Of a DNA stretch of 5,464 nt, positions 1 through 5,464 are shown piece after piece. The notes under the pieces are model-generated. The model was not told where the DNA came from. It did no database searches and was given only the letters and a program-made list of their open reading frames with translations. The stretch covers positions 1 to 5,464 of the forward strand of contig CAILAF010000078.1 of NCBI GenBank assembly GCA_903832075.1. Direction: 5' to 3'. Each line of letters begins with the position of its first letter. Within the stretch, counting starts at the first letter, position 1. The position numbers and the translations under genes were made by a program. The stretch is from an uncultured Chitinophagaceae bacterium (GTDB lineage: Bacteria; Bacteroidota; Bacteroidia; Chitinophagales; Chitinophagaceae).

Positions 1-961
1 ATGCCAATCCCCATAAAGCAAAATGTTTTCCTTTTAAATTATTTTTGAAATAAGATTTTATTTTTGGAATGAGATGTAATTTTTGATTTTCATTTACTTC
101 TTCAACCGCTTTTAAAATTTTAAATTCATAGTTTGCTTCTTCGGATGATTTAATTAATGCTTGCACATCTTTTGGAAAACAACTTCCACCATAACCAATT
201 CCGGGAAACAAAAAACGCTTACCAATTCTATCATCACTTCCAATTCCACGACGAACCATATCAACATCAGCACCTAATCTTTCACACAATTGCGCAATCT
301 CATTCATGAAAGAAATTTTTGTTGCTAAAAAAGAATTAGCAGCATATTTTGTTAACTCTGCACTTTTTTCATCCATATAAATTACCGGATTACCTTGACG
401 AACATAAGGTGCAAATAAATCGCCCATCACCTTCTTTGCTCTTTCAGAACTTGTTCCAATGATTACTCTATCGGGTTTCATAAAATCATCCACAGCAACA
501 CCTTCGCGCAAAAATTCCGGATTACTTACAACATCAAATTCGCCTTTATAATTTGCAGCAATTGCAGCATGCACTTTATTAGCGGTACCAACAGGCACAG
601 TACTTTTATCAACAATTACTTTATAGTCGGTAAGAATTTTCCCTAAATCATTTGCAACACCCAACACATATTTTAAATCGGCAGAACCATTTTCACCGGG
701 CGGTGTGGGCAATGCTAAAAAAATAATGACAGCATCATCAACACCTTTTTTCAAATCGGTTGTAAAAGTTAATCTGCGTTCTTTTAAATTTCTTAAAAAT
801 ATTTTTTCTAACCCGGGTTCATAAATAGTAATCTCGCCATTAGAAAGTTTATTCACTTTGTTTGCATCAATGTCAATGCACGTTACATGATTACCTGTTT
901 CTGCAAAACAAGTACCCGATACTAATCCAACATATCCGGTTCCAACAACTGCTATCTTCAT
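1..961 (-). CDS. ugd: UDP-glucose 6-dehydrogenase, 3' end cut by window edge
   Basis: This enzyme oxidises UDP-glucose to UDP-glucuronate with two NAD+, in the cytoplasm, supplying surface polysaccharide synthesis. The ATG is at 959-961 and 320 codons are visible; the family is about 440 residues, so roughly the last quarter, most of the C-terminal UDP-binding domain, lies outside the window. Visible motifs are the N-terminal Rossmann loop GTGYVG (residues 7-12), the LALPTPPGE loop (about 82-90), DKSTVPVGT (118-126), NPEFLREG (147-154), the central helix with Lys205 and Asn209, and the active-site segment GGSCFPKD with catalytic Cys261 and Asp265. The visible part ends at the ALWGLA strand that opens the C-terminal domain. 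The N-terminus resembles UDP-glucose dehydrogenases (TuaD/Ugd) more than UDP-GlcNAc or UDP-ManNAc dehydrogenases (WbpA/WecC). The start lies 3 bases after the aminotransferase stop, so the two are probably cotranscribed. No Shine-Dalgarno sequence is evident. The assignment is firm. Confidence 0.96.
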   Translation of the reverse strand, partial: MKIAVVGTGYVGLVSGTCFAETGNHVTCIDIDANKVNKLSNGEITIYEPGLEKIFLRNLKERRLTFTTDLKKGVDDAVIIFLALPTPPGENGSADLKYVLGVANDLGKILTDYKVIVDKSTVPVGTANKVHAAIAANYKGEFDVVSNPEFLREGVAVDDFMKPDRVIIGTSSERAKKVMGDLFAPYVRQGNPVIYMDEKSAELTKYAANSFLATKISFMNEIAQLCERLGADVDMVRRGIGSDDRIGKRFLFPGIGYGGSCFPKDVQALIKSSEEANYEFKILKAVEEVNENQKLHLIPKIKSYFKNNLKGKHFALWGLA

Positions 962-964
962 AAT

Positions 965-2098
965 TTAATAATTGTTTATATAATTTAATACTTCAGAAGT
1001 TATATAATTCATTTGTTCTTCATCCAATTCTGTATGCATTGGTAAAGAAATAACACGTTCCGTTAACCAATCAGTAATTTTTAAATCATAATTATCCAAT
1101 CCAAATGATGCAAACATTTTTTGTTTATGACCCGGAACCGGATAATAAATCATAGATGGAATTTTTTTACCTGCTAAATAATTATTCAATCCATCTCTAC
1201 TAATATCATTCAATACCAAAGTATATTGATGATAAACATGAGATGAATATTTTGCAACAGATGGTGTTATAATTTTTGGATGATTTTTAAATGTATTATT
1301 ATAAAATGCTGCTGCTTTTTGACGGGCAGAAATATAATTATCCAATTCTTTTATTTTAATATTTAGAATTGCTGCTTGAATAGAATCCAGTCTGCTATTG
1401 CATCCTACCACATCGTGATAATATCTTTTACTCTGACCATGATTAGCAATCATTTTCATTTTTGCAGCCAATGCATCATCATTTGTAAAGATGGCACCAC
1501 CATCACCATAAGCACCTAAATTTTTGCTTGGATAAAATGAAGTGCAACCAATGTGCCCAATTGAACCTGTTTTCTTTTTTGTTCCGTTAGAAAAAGTATA
1601 ATCGCAACCAATTGCTTGTGCATTATCTTCAATTACAAACAAATTATGTTGTTCTGCAATTTGCATGATGGCTTCCATGTTTGCAGCATGACCATATAAA
1701 TGAACCGGAACAATTGCTTTTGTTTTTGGTGTGATTGCTTTTTTGATTGATTCAACATCAATACAAAAAGTTTTAGCATCTACTTCAACAAAAACTGGTT
1801 TCAATTTTAATAAAGCAACTACTTCGGTTGTGGCAATATATGTGAAAGATGGAGTAATTACTTCATCACCAGGTTGCAAGTCTAATGCCATCATTGCAAT
1901 TTGCAATGCATCAGTTCCATTAGCACAACAAATTGTATGTTTAGAACCCTGGTAATTATTTAATGCAAGAGTAAAATCCTGAACAGCTTTTCCATTAATA
2001 TATGCCGCACTATCTAACACTTCATGAATGGCTGCATCAACTTCTGATTTTATTTTTAGATACTGTGTTTTAGTATCTACCATTTGTATAGGCCTCAT
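965..2098 (-). CDS. DegT/DnrJ/EryC1/StrS family PLP-dependent sugar aminotransferase, WbpE-like
   Basis: This 377-residue protein has the full length of the family, which transfers an amino group, usually from glutamate, to a keto sugar nucleotide using pyridoxal phosphate. Visible motifs are CANGTDALQI (58-67, cofactor phosphate region), PGDEVITPSFTYIAT (76-90), PVHLYG (131-136), IEDNAQ with cofactor-ring Asp158 (156-161), TSFYPSKNLGAYGDGGAIFTND with Schiff-base Lys192 (186-207), NHGQ (219-222), NSRLDSIQAAIL (234-245) and the C-terminal SLPMH (351-355). From memory, these segments look closest to WbpE, which aminates UDP-3-keto-GlcNAcA. The exact substrate is not settled, because no WbpA, WbpB or WbpD homologue is visible. 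It is the first gene of a leftward unit with ugd, divergent from waaA, which fits capsule, O-antigen or exopolysaccharide sugar synthesis. The start at 2096-2098 is preferred because it sits just downstream of a TAnnTTTG element; a second ATG at codon 6 is possible. Confidence 0.93.
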   Translation of the reverse strand: MRPIQMVDTKTQYLKIKSEVDAAIHEVLDSAAYINGKAVQDFTLALNNYQGSKHTICCANGTDALQIAMMALDLQPGDEVITPSFTYIATTEVVALLKLKPVFVEVDAKTFCIDVESIKKAITPKTKAIVPVHLYGHAANMEAIMQIAEQHNLFVIEDNAQAIGCDYTFSNGTKKKTGSIGHIGCTSFYPSKNLGAYGDGGAIFTNDDALAAKMKMIANHGQSKRYYHDVVGCNSRLDSIQAAILNIKIKELDNYISARQKAAAFYNNTFKNHPKIITPSVAKYSSHVYHQYTLVLNDISRDGLNNYLAGKKIPSMIYYPVPGHKQKMFASFGLDNYDLKITDWLTERVISLPMHTELDEEQMNYITSEVLNYINNY

Positions 2099-2117
2099 AA
2101 TTATATTTAGGTGGCTG

Positions 2118-2125
2118 CAAAACTA
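2118..2125 (-). promoter_or_regulatory. Bacteroidota-type -7 promoter element for the aminotransferase-ugd unit
   Basis: Read on the minus strand, this is TAGTTTTG, an exact match to the Bacteroidota -7 consensus TAnnTTTG, followed by CAGCC, a context often seen at such promoters. Its 3' end is 19 bases before the aminotransferase ATG, so the leader would be only about 10-15 bases. No good TTTG -33 box lies 17-23 bases upstream; the nearest candidate is an imperfect TTC. The short leader suits a phylum whose initiation seldom relies on Shine-Dalgarno pairing. Confidence 0.5.
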
Positions 2126-2144
2126 CTTCAAAAAGTTGTGAAAA

Positions 2145-2231
2145 ATGAATATACAAGGGCTTATTGTTCACAAGTGGTTTTCAGTGAAATTTAATCTGTT
2201 TATTTGTATTTCAATCGAAAATTTATATTGA
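2145..2231 (+). other. Short upstream ORF overlapping the proposed waaA start
   Basis: An ATG at 2145 opens a 28-codon reading frame that ends in TGA at 2229-2231. That stop overlaps the proposed TTG start of waaA at 2228-2230 in a TTGA arrangement, which could allow reinitiation. The peptide is moderately hydrophobic and not recognised. It would be transcribed only if the waaA promoter lies upstream of 2145. In AT-rich DNA an ORF this short can arise by chance, so it is listed as a possibility only. Confidence 0.15.
2199..2206 (+). promoter_or_regulatory. Possible -7 promoter element for waaA
   Basis: TTTATTTG matches TAnnTTTG at all fixed positions but one. A transcript starting about 7 bases downstream would begin near 2213. 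That would exclude the TTG at 2204 as a start and leave a leader of about 15 bases before the TTG at 2228. No clear -33 TTTG is seen at the right spacing, so the call is weak. Confidence 0.25.
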
Positions 2232-3484
2232 AAGGTTTATACAACATATTCGTTTTTATTTATCCAAAAATTGCTTGGCTGATTAGTTTTAAAAATACAA
2301 AAGCTAAATTATGGTTAGCCGGGAGAAAGAATATTTTTGAAAGATTACAACTTGCATTTAATAATAATCAAAACAAAGTTGTTTGGATGCATTGTGCATC
2401 GCTTGGTGAATTTGAACAAGGCAGACCAATAATTGAAAGTCTCAAGTTGCAAAATACAAGTTGCAAGATTTTACTTACTTTTTTTTCTCCATCAGGTTAT
2501 GAAGTAAGAAAAAATTATAATGGCGCTGATTGGATTTTTTATTTGCCAATGGATTCATCATCCAATGCAAAACAATTTTTTGATATCGTTCAACCTTCAT
2601 TAATTCTTTTTGTAAAATATGAATTCTGGTTTTATTATAATACCGAAGCAAAAAAAAGAAATATTCCATTGTTATTAATTTCCGGAATATTTAGAGATAA
2701 TCAACCTTTCTTTCAATGGTATGGGAGTTTGCATAAACAAATGTTGAATTGTTTTGCTTATTTTTTTGTGCAGAATAACGAATCGCTTGAATTACTTAAC
2801 AGCATTGGATTTGAAAAGAATATAATGATTAGCGGTGATACCAGATTTGACAGAGTAATAACTATTGCTCAACAATTTCAATCCAATTCAATCGTCGAAG
2901 AATTTATTGGAAATGATAAAGTAATTATTGCCGGAAGTACATGGACTGAAGATGATGAAGAATTAGATCATTATGCCAACACGCATCCCGAAATAAAATT
3001 TATTATTGCTCCGCATGATATTGATGAAGAAAGAATTGAAGAATGTAAAATTTTATATAAGAATTCAATTTTATACTCACATCTGACATCCGACATCTCA
3101 CATCTGACATCTCAAAACGTTCTCATCATTGATAACATTGGTATGTTAAGCAGTTTATATAAATATGCAACTGTTTGTTATGTTGGTGGTGCATTTGGCG
3201 AAGACGGTGTTCATAATGTATTGGAAGCTGCTGTATATTTTAAACCGGTTGTATTTGGACCGGAATATGATGAATACGCTGAAGCCATTGAATTAATTGA
3301 TGCTAAAGGCGCATATACTGTTGAAAATGTTTTGGAATTAGAAAATGTTTTAAATATGCTTTTACCCGAAGGTCAGGAATACCATAATGCTTGTAATAAT
3401 GCAGGAAATTATGTAAAAGAAAAAGCAGGCGCCACAGAAAAGATCATGCAATATATTTATGAGAATCGTCTTTTAACCAATTGA
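2228..3484 (+). CDS. waaA: 3-deoxy-D-manno-octulosonic acid (Kdo) transferase
   Basis: WaaA (KdtA) transfers Kdo from CMP-Kdo to the lipid A precursor at the inner face of the cytoplasmic membrane, an essential step of lipopolysaccharide core synthesis in most Gram-negatives. The 418-residue product has normal family length. It begins with a membrane-associating hydrophobic helix (about 4-20), then KAKLWLAGRK (25-34), CASLGEFEQGRP with the presumed catalytic Glu61 (56-67), LTFFSPSGYEV (83-93), KYEFW (130-134), GDTRFDR (203-209), the C-terminal-domain IIAGSTWTEDDEE (233-245), IIAPHDIDEERI (259-270) and the CMP-Kdo-binding GGAFGEDGVHNVLEAA (320-335). There is no ATG at the expected N-terminus. 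TTG at 2228 gives MKGLYNIFVFIYP, which fits family starts; TTG at 2204 would add eight residues, and TAA at 2192-2194 closes the frame. Two 7-base-period repeat tracts lie inside the gene. Its last 28 bases overlap the convergent neighbour. Confidence 0.95.
   Translation: MKGLYNIFVFIYPKIAWLISFKNTKAKLWLAGRKNIFERLQLAFNNNQNKVVWMHCASLGEFEQGRPIIESLKLQNTSCKILLTFFSPSGYEVRKNYNGADWIFYLPMDSSSNAKQFFDIVQPSLILFVKYEFWFYYNTEAKKRNIPLLLISGIFRDNQPFFQWYGSLHKQMLNCFAYFFVQNNESLELLNSIGFEKNIMISGDTRFDRVITIAQQFQSNSIVEEFIGNDKVIIAGSTWTEDDEELDHYANTHPEIKFIIAPHDIDEERIEECKILYKNSILYSHLTSDISHLTSQNVLIIDNIGMLSSLYKYATVCYVGGAFGEDGVHNVLEAAVYFKPVVFGPEYDEYAEAIELIDAKGAYTVENVLELENVLNMLLPEGQEYHNACNNAGNYVKEKAGATEKIMQYIYENRLLTN
2443..2470 (+). 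repeat. Degenerate 7-base-period repeat within waaA
   Basis: Four consecutive 7-base blocks begin with CAA. The first and third are identical (CAAGTTG); the second and fourth have diverged. The longest exact copy is the 10-mer CAAGTTGCAA at 2443-2452 and 2457-2466. The tract encodes the segment around KLQNTSCK (73-80), just before the conserved LTFFSPSGYEV strand. It shares its period with the stronger tract at 3079-3113. Confidence 0.5.
3079..3113 (+). repeat. Five tandem copies of a heptanucleotide (ACATCTS) within waaA
   Basis: Five contiguous 7-base units fit ACATCTG or ACATCTC, with one mismatch in the second unit (ACATCCG). Three units make 21 bases, so the reading frame returns every seven codons. 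This gives the exact 15-base direct repeat at 3076-3090 and 3097-3111 and the peptide repeat SHLTSDI/SHLTSQN (284-297). It encodes the linker between the IIAPHDIDEERI region and the conserved NVLIIDNIGMLSSLY segment. Gain or loss of one unit would shift the frame and truncate WaaA. Confidence 0.85.
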
Positions 3485-4134
3485 TAAAAATGATTAACAA
3501 TAGTATCATCCTCTTTCCAACCTAATTTTACTTTTAATTCTCTTTGTATCCAATATTCTGCTTCAGGAAAAATATTAAATCCGTTAATTGTTTTAATACT
3601 TCTTTCATACATTGTTTCATCGCCGCGAAATAATTCATTGATAAATAAAAAACGATCATTCACACCGATTGCTTTTTTTAAATCTCTTACCGCCGAAAAT
3701 TGCAACACAGTTGCCACTTCTGTTTTTTCTTCTTTCAATTCATCATTCAAACTTTTTTTTGATGTATTCATTACATCATTCAATTCAATGTTTTCATTTT
3801 TAACCTGATGAATTAAAGTTGGTATTTCAATTTCTTTATCAAATAACCAACCGGATAAATCATCTTTTTTAGGAATCGGTCTGTGCGGTTTATGATCAAT
3901 CATATTAATTTCAATAACCTGTACATTGTCAGCATTAATTGATGCTTCAGGATTTTCATCACTATTACTTAGTGGAGAAACGGCATTTCGTAATTCGGCC
4001 AATAATAATTGTGCAGTAATTAATAATTTATCTTCTCCTACTTTTTGATCAAATTGTTCTTTCAATTTGTCAATAAGTGTTTCCACTGTTTCCATTGGAT
4101 GTAATACATTTGGGGGGTTAAAAACAATTGCCAT
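3457..4134 (-). CDS. Conserved Bacteroidota protein of unknown function
   Basis: The 225-residue product has no signal peptide or membrane segment and looks cytoplasmic. Three regions can be seen. An N-terminal helical block (about 14-50) carries METVETLIDKLKEQF and a leucine-rich LLITAQLLLAELRN. A low-complexity charged middle (about 51-145) contains a proline/basic patch DHKPHRPIPKK (80-90) and a Glu/Lys-rich stretch. The C-terminal block (about 149-225) includes VRDLKKAIGVNDRFLFINELF, YERSIKTINGF, EAEYWIQREL and a terminal VKRRFS. I recall the C-terminal block from uncharacterised Bacteroidota proteins, but no function is known to me and no catalytic motif is evident. ATG at 4132-4134 is the longest start; codon 14 (ATG at 4093-4095) is a good alternative because the recognisable block begins there. 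The gene is divergent from tdk across 42 bases, and its end overlaps waaA by 28 bases. Confidence 0.85.
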   Translation of the reverse strand: MAIVFNPPNVLHPMETVETLIDKLKEQFDQKVGEDKLLITAQLLLAELRNAVSPLSNSDENPEASINADNVQVIEINMIDHKPHRPIPKKDDLSGWLFDKEIEIPTLIHQVKNENIELNDVMNTSKKSLNDELKEEKTEVATVLQFSAVRDLKKAIGVNDRFLFINELFRGDETMYERSIKTINGFNIFPEAEYWIQRELKVKLGWKEDDTIVNHFYQLVKRRFS

Positions 4135-4176
4135 TAAAGTTAGTAATATTAACGGATATAAGTAATTTTCAGTGTT

Positions 4177-4743
4177 ATGTTTATTGAACCAAATTTAAAA
4201 GGAGAACGAAGAGGTTGGATTGAAGTGATTTGCGGAAGCATGTTTAGCGGTAAAACAGAAGAACTCATTCGTCGTTTAAAACGTGCCAAGATTGCCAATT
4301 TAAAAGTTGAAATATTTAAACCTGCTATTGATATTAGATATGATGAAACAAAAGTGGTGAGTCATGATGCGAATGCTATTCAATCAACACCTATTGAAAA
4401 TTCACAAACCATTTTATTGATGGCGCAAGGTGTTGATGTAGTTGGAATTGATGAAGCACAATTTTTTGATGATCAAATTATGCATGTGTGCGAAACCCTT
4501 GCCCGGCGTGGCATTCGTGTGATTGTTGCCGGATTGGATATGGATTATTTGGGTAATCCATTCGGGCAAATGCCTAACTTGTTAGCGATTGCAGATTACA
4601 TCACTAAACTTCATGCGATATGTGTAGTATGCGGAAACATTGCCAATATTTCTTATAGAAAAACAAAACAAGAAGGACAAGTTTTAGTTGGTGAAAAAGA
4701 TATTTATGAACCTCGTTGCAGAGTTTGCGCTCAAATAAAATGA
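4177..4743 (+). CDS. tdk: Thymidine kinase, type II
   Basis: This enzyme phosphorylates thymidine to dTMP with ATP in the pyrimidine salvage pathway; the type II family is normally a cytoplasmic tetramer. At 188 residues it has the usual length. The P-loop GSMFSGKT spans 20-27 with Lys26. The DEAQFF segment (92-97) supplies the Mg-binding Asp92 and the catalytic base Glu93. GLDMDYLGNPFG (119-130) belongs to the region before the thymidine-covering lasso. Two CxxC pairs, Cys149/Cys152 and Cys181/Cys184, form the structural zinc site; all four are present, so the enzyme looks intact. The MFIEP...RRGWIEVICG start is typical for Bacteroidota members and supports ATG at 4177. A weak promoter-like TAATTTTC lies at 4163-4170, with no convincing -33 box. 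The stop overlaps the ccmB start as ATGA, implying cotranscription and coupled translation. Confidence 0.97.
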   Translation: MFIEPNLKGERRGWIEVICGSMFSGKTEELIRRLKRAKIANLKVEIFKPAIDIRYDETKVVSHDANAIQSTPIENSQTILLMAQGVDVVGIDEAQFFDDQIMHVCETLARRGIRVIVAGLDMDYLGNPFGQMPNLLAIADYITKLHAICVVCGNIANISYRKTKQEGQVLVGEKDIYEPRCRVCAQIK

Positions 4744-5399
4744 TTAACATTAAACACATAACAAGTTTAGTAAAAAAAGATGTGTTGTTAGAAACAAGAC
4801 AACAATATACTTTTTATGGCATATTGTTATATGTGGCATCAACCATTTTTGTAGTTTATCTTTCTGTTGGTGAACCCGATGAAAAAGTTTGGAATAGTTT
4901 ATTCTGGATTATTCAATTATTTGTTTGTGTAAATGCAGTGGCAAAAAGTTTTTTGGCAGAGAACAAAGGAAGAATGTTATACTTCTATTCTATTGCCGGC
5001 GCAACTGATTTTATAATTGCCAAATTAATTTTTAATCTGCTGCTCATGAGTTTAATGAGCATATTAAGTTTAGCCATCTTTACTTTATTATTAGGCAATC
5101 CATTGCAAAACATGTTAACGTTTATCGGTATTGTTTTTTTAGGAGGCATCAGTTTAAGTATGGTATTTACTTTTTTAGCAGCCATTGCCGCCAAAGCACA
5201 GCAGCAAGCAGCTTTAATGGCCATTATGGGTTTCCCAATTATTATTCCGCAATTATTATTGTTAATGAAAATATCTACCATTGGTTTTGCACAAGTAGTA
5301 CAAAATGGTTTAACACAAATGATTTTTTTATTAATTGGTTTAGATATTTTGGTGGTAATGCTTGCAATAATTTTATTTCCTTTTTTGTGGAAGGATTGA
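4740..5399 (+). CDS. ccmB: Haem exporter membrane subunit CcmB
   Basis: CcmB is the membrane subunit of the CcmABCD transporter-like complex of cytochrome c maturation system I, which works with the ATPase CcmA to release haem-loaded CcmE. The 219-residue product has the family length and about six hydrophobic segments: roughly 24-42, 50-67, 92-118, 126-149, 156-177 and 193-215. Recognisable stretches are the N-terminal LVKKDVLLETRQQY (10-23), NAVAKSFLAENKGRMLYFYS (65-84), the LLLGNPLQN loop (116-124), AAKAQQQAALMAIMGFPIIIP (near 150-170) and the terminal FPFLWKD. The ATG at 4740 is chosen because it forms the ATGA overlap with tdk and matches the family start; an in-frame ATG at 4716 inside tdk would add eight unrelated residues. 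No ccmA is visible. Bacteroidota often place ccmC/ccsA-like genes after ccmB, and these could lie beyond the right edge. Confidence 0.93.
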   Translation: MINIKHITSLVKKDVLLETRQQYTFYGILLYVASTIFVVYLSVGEPDEKVWNSLFWIIQLFVCVNAVAKSFLAENKGRMLYFYSIAGATDFIIAKLIFNLLLMSLMSILSLAIFTLLLGNPLQNMLTFIGIVFLGGISLSMVFTFLAAIAAKAQQQAALMAIMGFPIIIPQLLLLMKISTIGFAQVVQNGLTQMIFLLIGLDILVVMLAIILFPFLWKD

Positions 5400-5421
5400 T
5401 CGCTGATTAGAAGATTTATTT

Positions 5422-5464
5422 ATGATTATTAAAAGCAGAAGCGTTTTGAAAAAATCTATCATAA
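5422..5464 (+). CDS. Possible start of a downstream gene, cut by window edge
   Basis: An ATG 22 bases after the ccmB stop opens a frame that stays open for 14 codons to the end of the window, starting MIIKSRSVLKKS. A basic N-terminus followed by hydrophobic residues would suit a membrane protein such as a CcmC/CcsA-like factor, but the visible part is too short to identify. The 5400-5421 gap shows no hairpin or terminator, so read-through from ccmB is plausible. Confidence 0.25.
   Translation, partial: MIIKSRSVLKKSII

Noticed and set aside
1892..1908. A 17-base palindrome with 8-base arms (CATTGCAA and TTGCAATG) around one central base, suggesting an operator or hairpin.
   Set aside because: It lies inside the aminotransferase gene and is fully explained by the codons for the conserved ALQIAM residues; there is no T-run or promoter beside it.
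1731..1955. Open frame of 74 codons on the plus strand.
   Set aside because: It is antisense to the strongly conserved core of the aminotransferase and its peptide has no recognisable features.
2145..2231. The idea that the short ORF is the true N-terminus of WaaA joined by a frameshift.
   Set aside because: The in-frame TTG at 2228 already gives an N-terminus matching the family length and its initial hydrophobic helix, so no extra residues are missing.
2475..2669. Open frame of 64 codons on the minus strand inside waaA.
   Set aside because: It is a shadow of the conserved waaA frame, and its composition simply reflects the AT-rich opposite strand.
4135..4176. A strong bidirectional promoter between the unknown gene and tdk.
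   Set aside because: Only 7-of-8-type partial matches to TAnnTTTG are present (TAATTTTC on plus; TAACTTTA on minus, which overlaps the longest start), without -33 boxes. A promoter must exist nearby but cannot be placed from sequence alone.
4985..5281. Open frame of 98 codons on the minus strand with an alanine- and cysteine-rich stretch.
   Set aside because: It is antisense to ccmB, and the unusual composition is the complement of the Ala/Gln codons there.
5400..5464. A terminator after ccmB.
   Set aside because: No stable inverted repeat followed by a T-run is visible, and the spacing to the possible next ATG suggests the operon may continue.

Overview
The window is AT-rich and gene-dense. 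It almost certainly comes from a member of the Bacteroidota, possibly near Chitinophagales, Saprospirales or Sphingobacteriales. This rests on Bacteroidota-type variants of four proteins (Ugd with an LALPTPPGE loop, a Kdo transferase with KYEFW in place of the proteobacterial TELWPN, a thymidine kinase beginning MFIEP...RRGWIEVICGSMFSGKT, and CcmB ending FPFLWKD), on the lack of convincing Shine-Dalgarno sequences, and on a TAnnTTTG-type promoter element before the first leftward operon. No rRNA, tRNA, CRISPR array, transposase or phage gene is visible.

Layout. Positions 1-2098 hold a leftward two-gene unit for nucleotide-sugar synthesis. A WbpE-like DegT/DnrJ/EryC1/StrS aminotransferase comes first, followed after 3 bases by UDP-glucose 6-dehydrogenase (ugd), which runs off the left edge. 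A roughly 130-base divergent intergenic region (2099-2227) follows. Positions 2228-3484 carry rightward waaA/kdtA, the Kdo transferase of lipid A-core synthesis, which appears to use a TTG start. Its 3' end overlaps by 28 bases the end of a leftward, Bacteroidota-type gene of unknown function (3457-4134). A 42-base divergent gap then precedes a rightward pair: thymidine kinase (tdk, 4177-4743) and the haem-exporter membrane subunit ccmB (4740-5399), overlapping by ATGA. The last 65 bases may contain the first codons of another rightward gene.

How the genes fit together. The left half points to the cell envelope: Ugd supplies UDP-glucuronate, the aminotransferase probably makes an amino sugar nucleotide for a surface polysaccharide, and WaaA attaches Kdo to lipid A. 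The right half combines nucleotide salvage (Tdk) with cytochrome c maturation (CcmB), which share a transcript without an evident functional link.

No clearly new system is visible. The least ordinary feature is inside waaA: a tandem run of five 7-base units (consensus ACATCTS) and a second, weaker 7-base-period tract, both encoding what look like variable segments of the enzyme. Also notable are the non-ATG start of waaA, whose TTG overlaps the stop of a short upstream ORF, and the uncharacterised protein with two conserved ends and a variable acidic middle.
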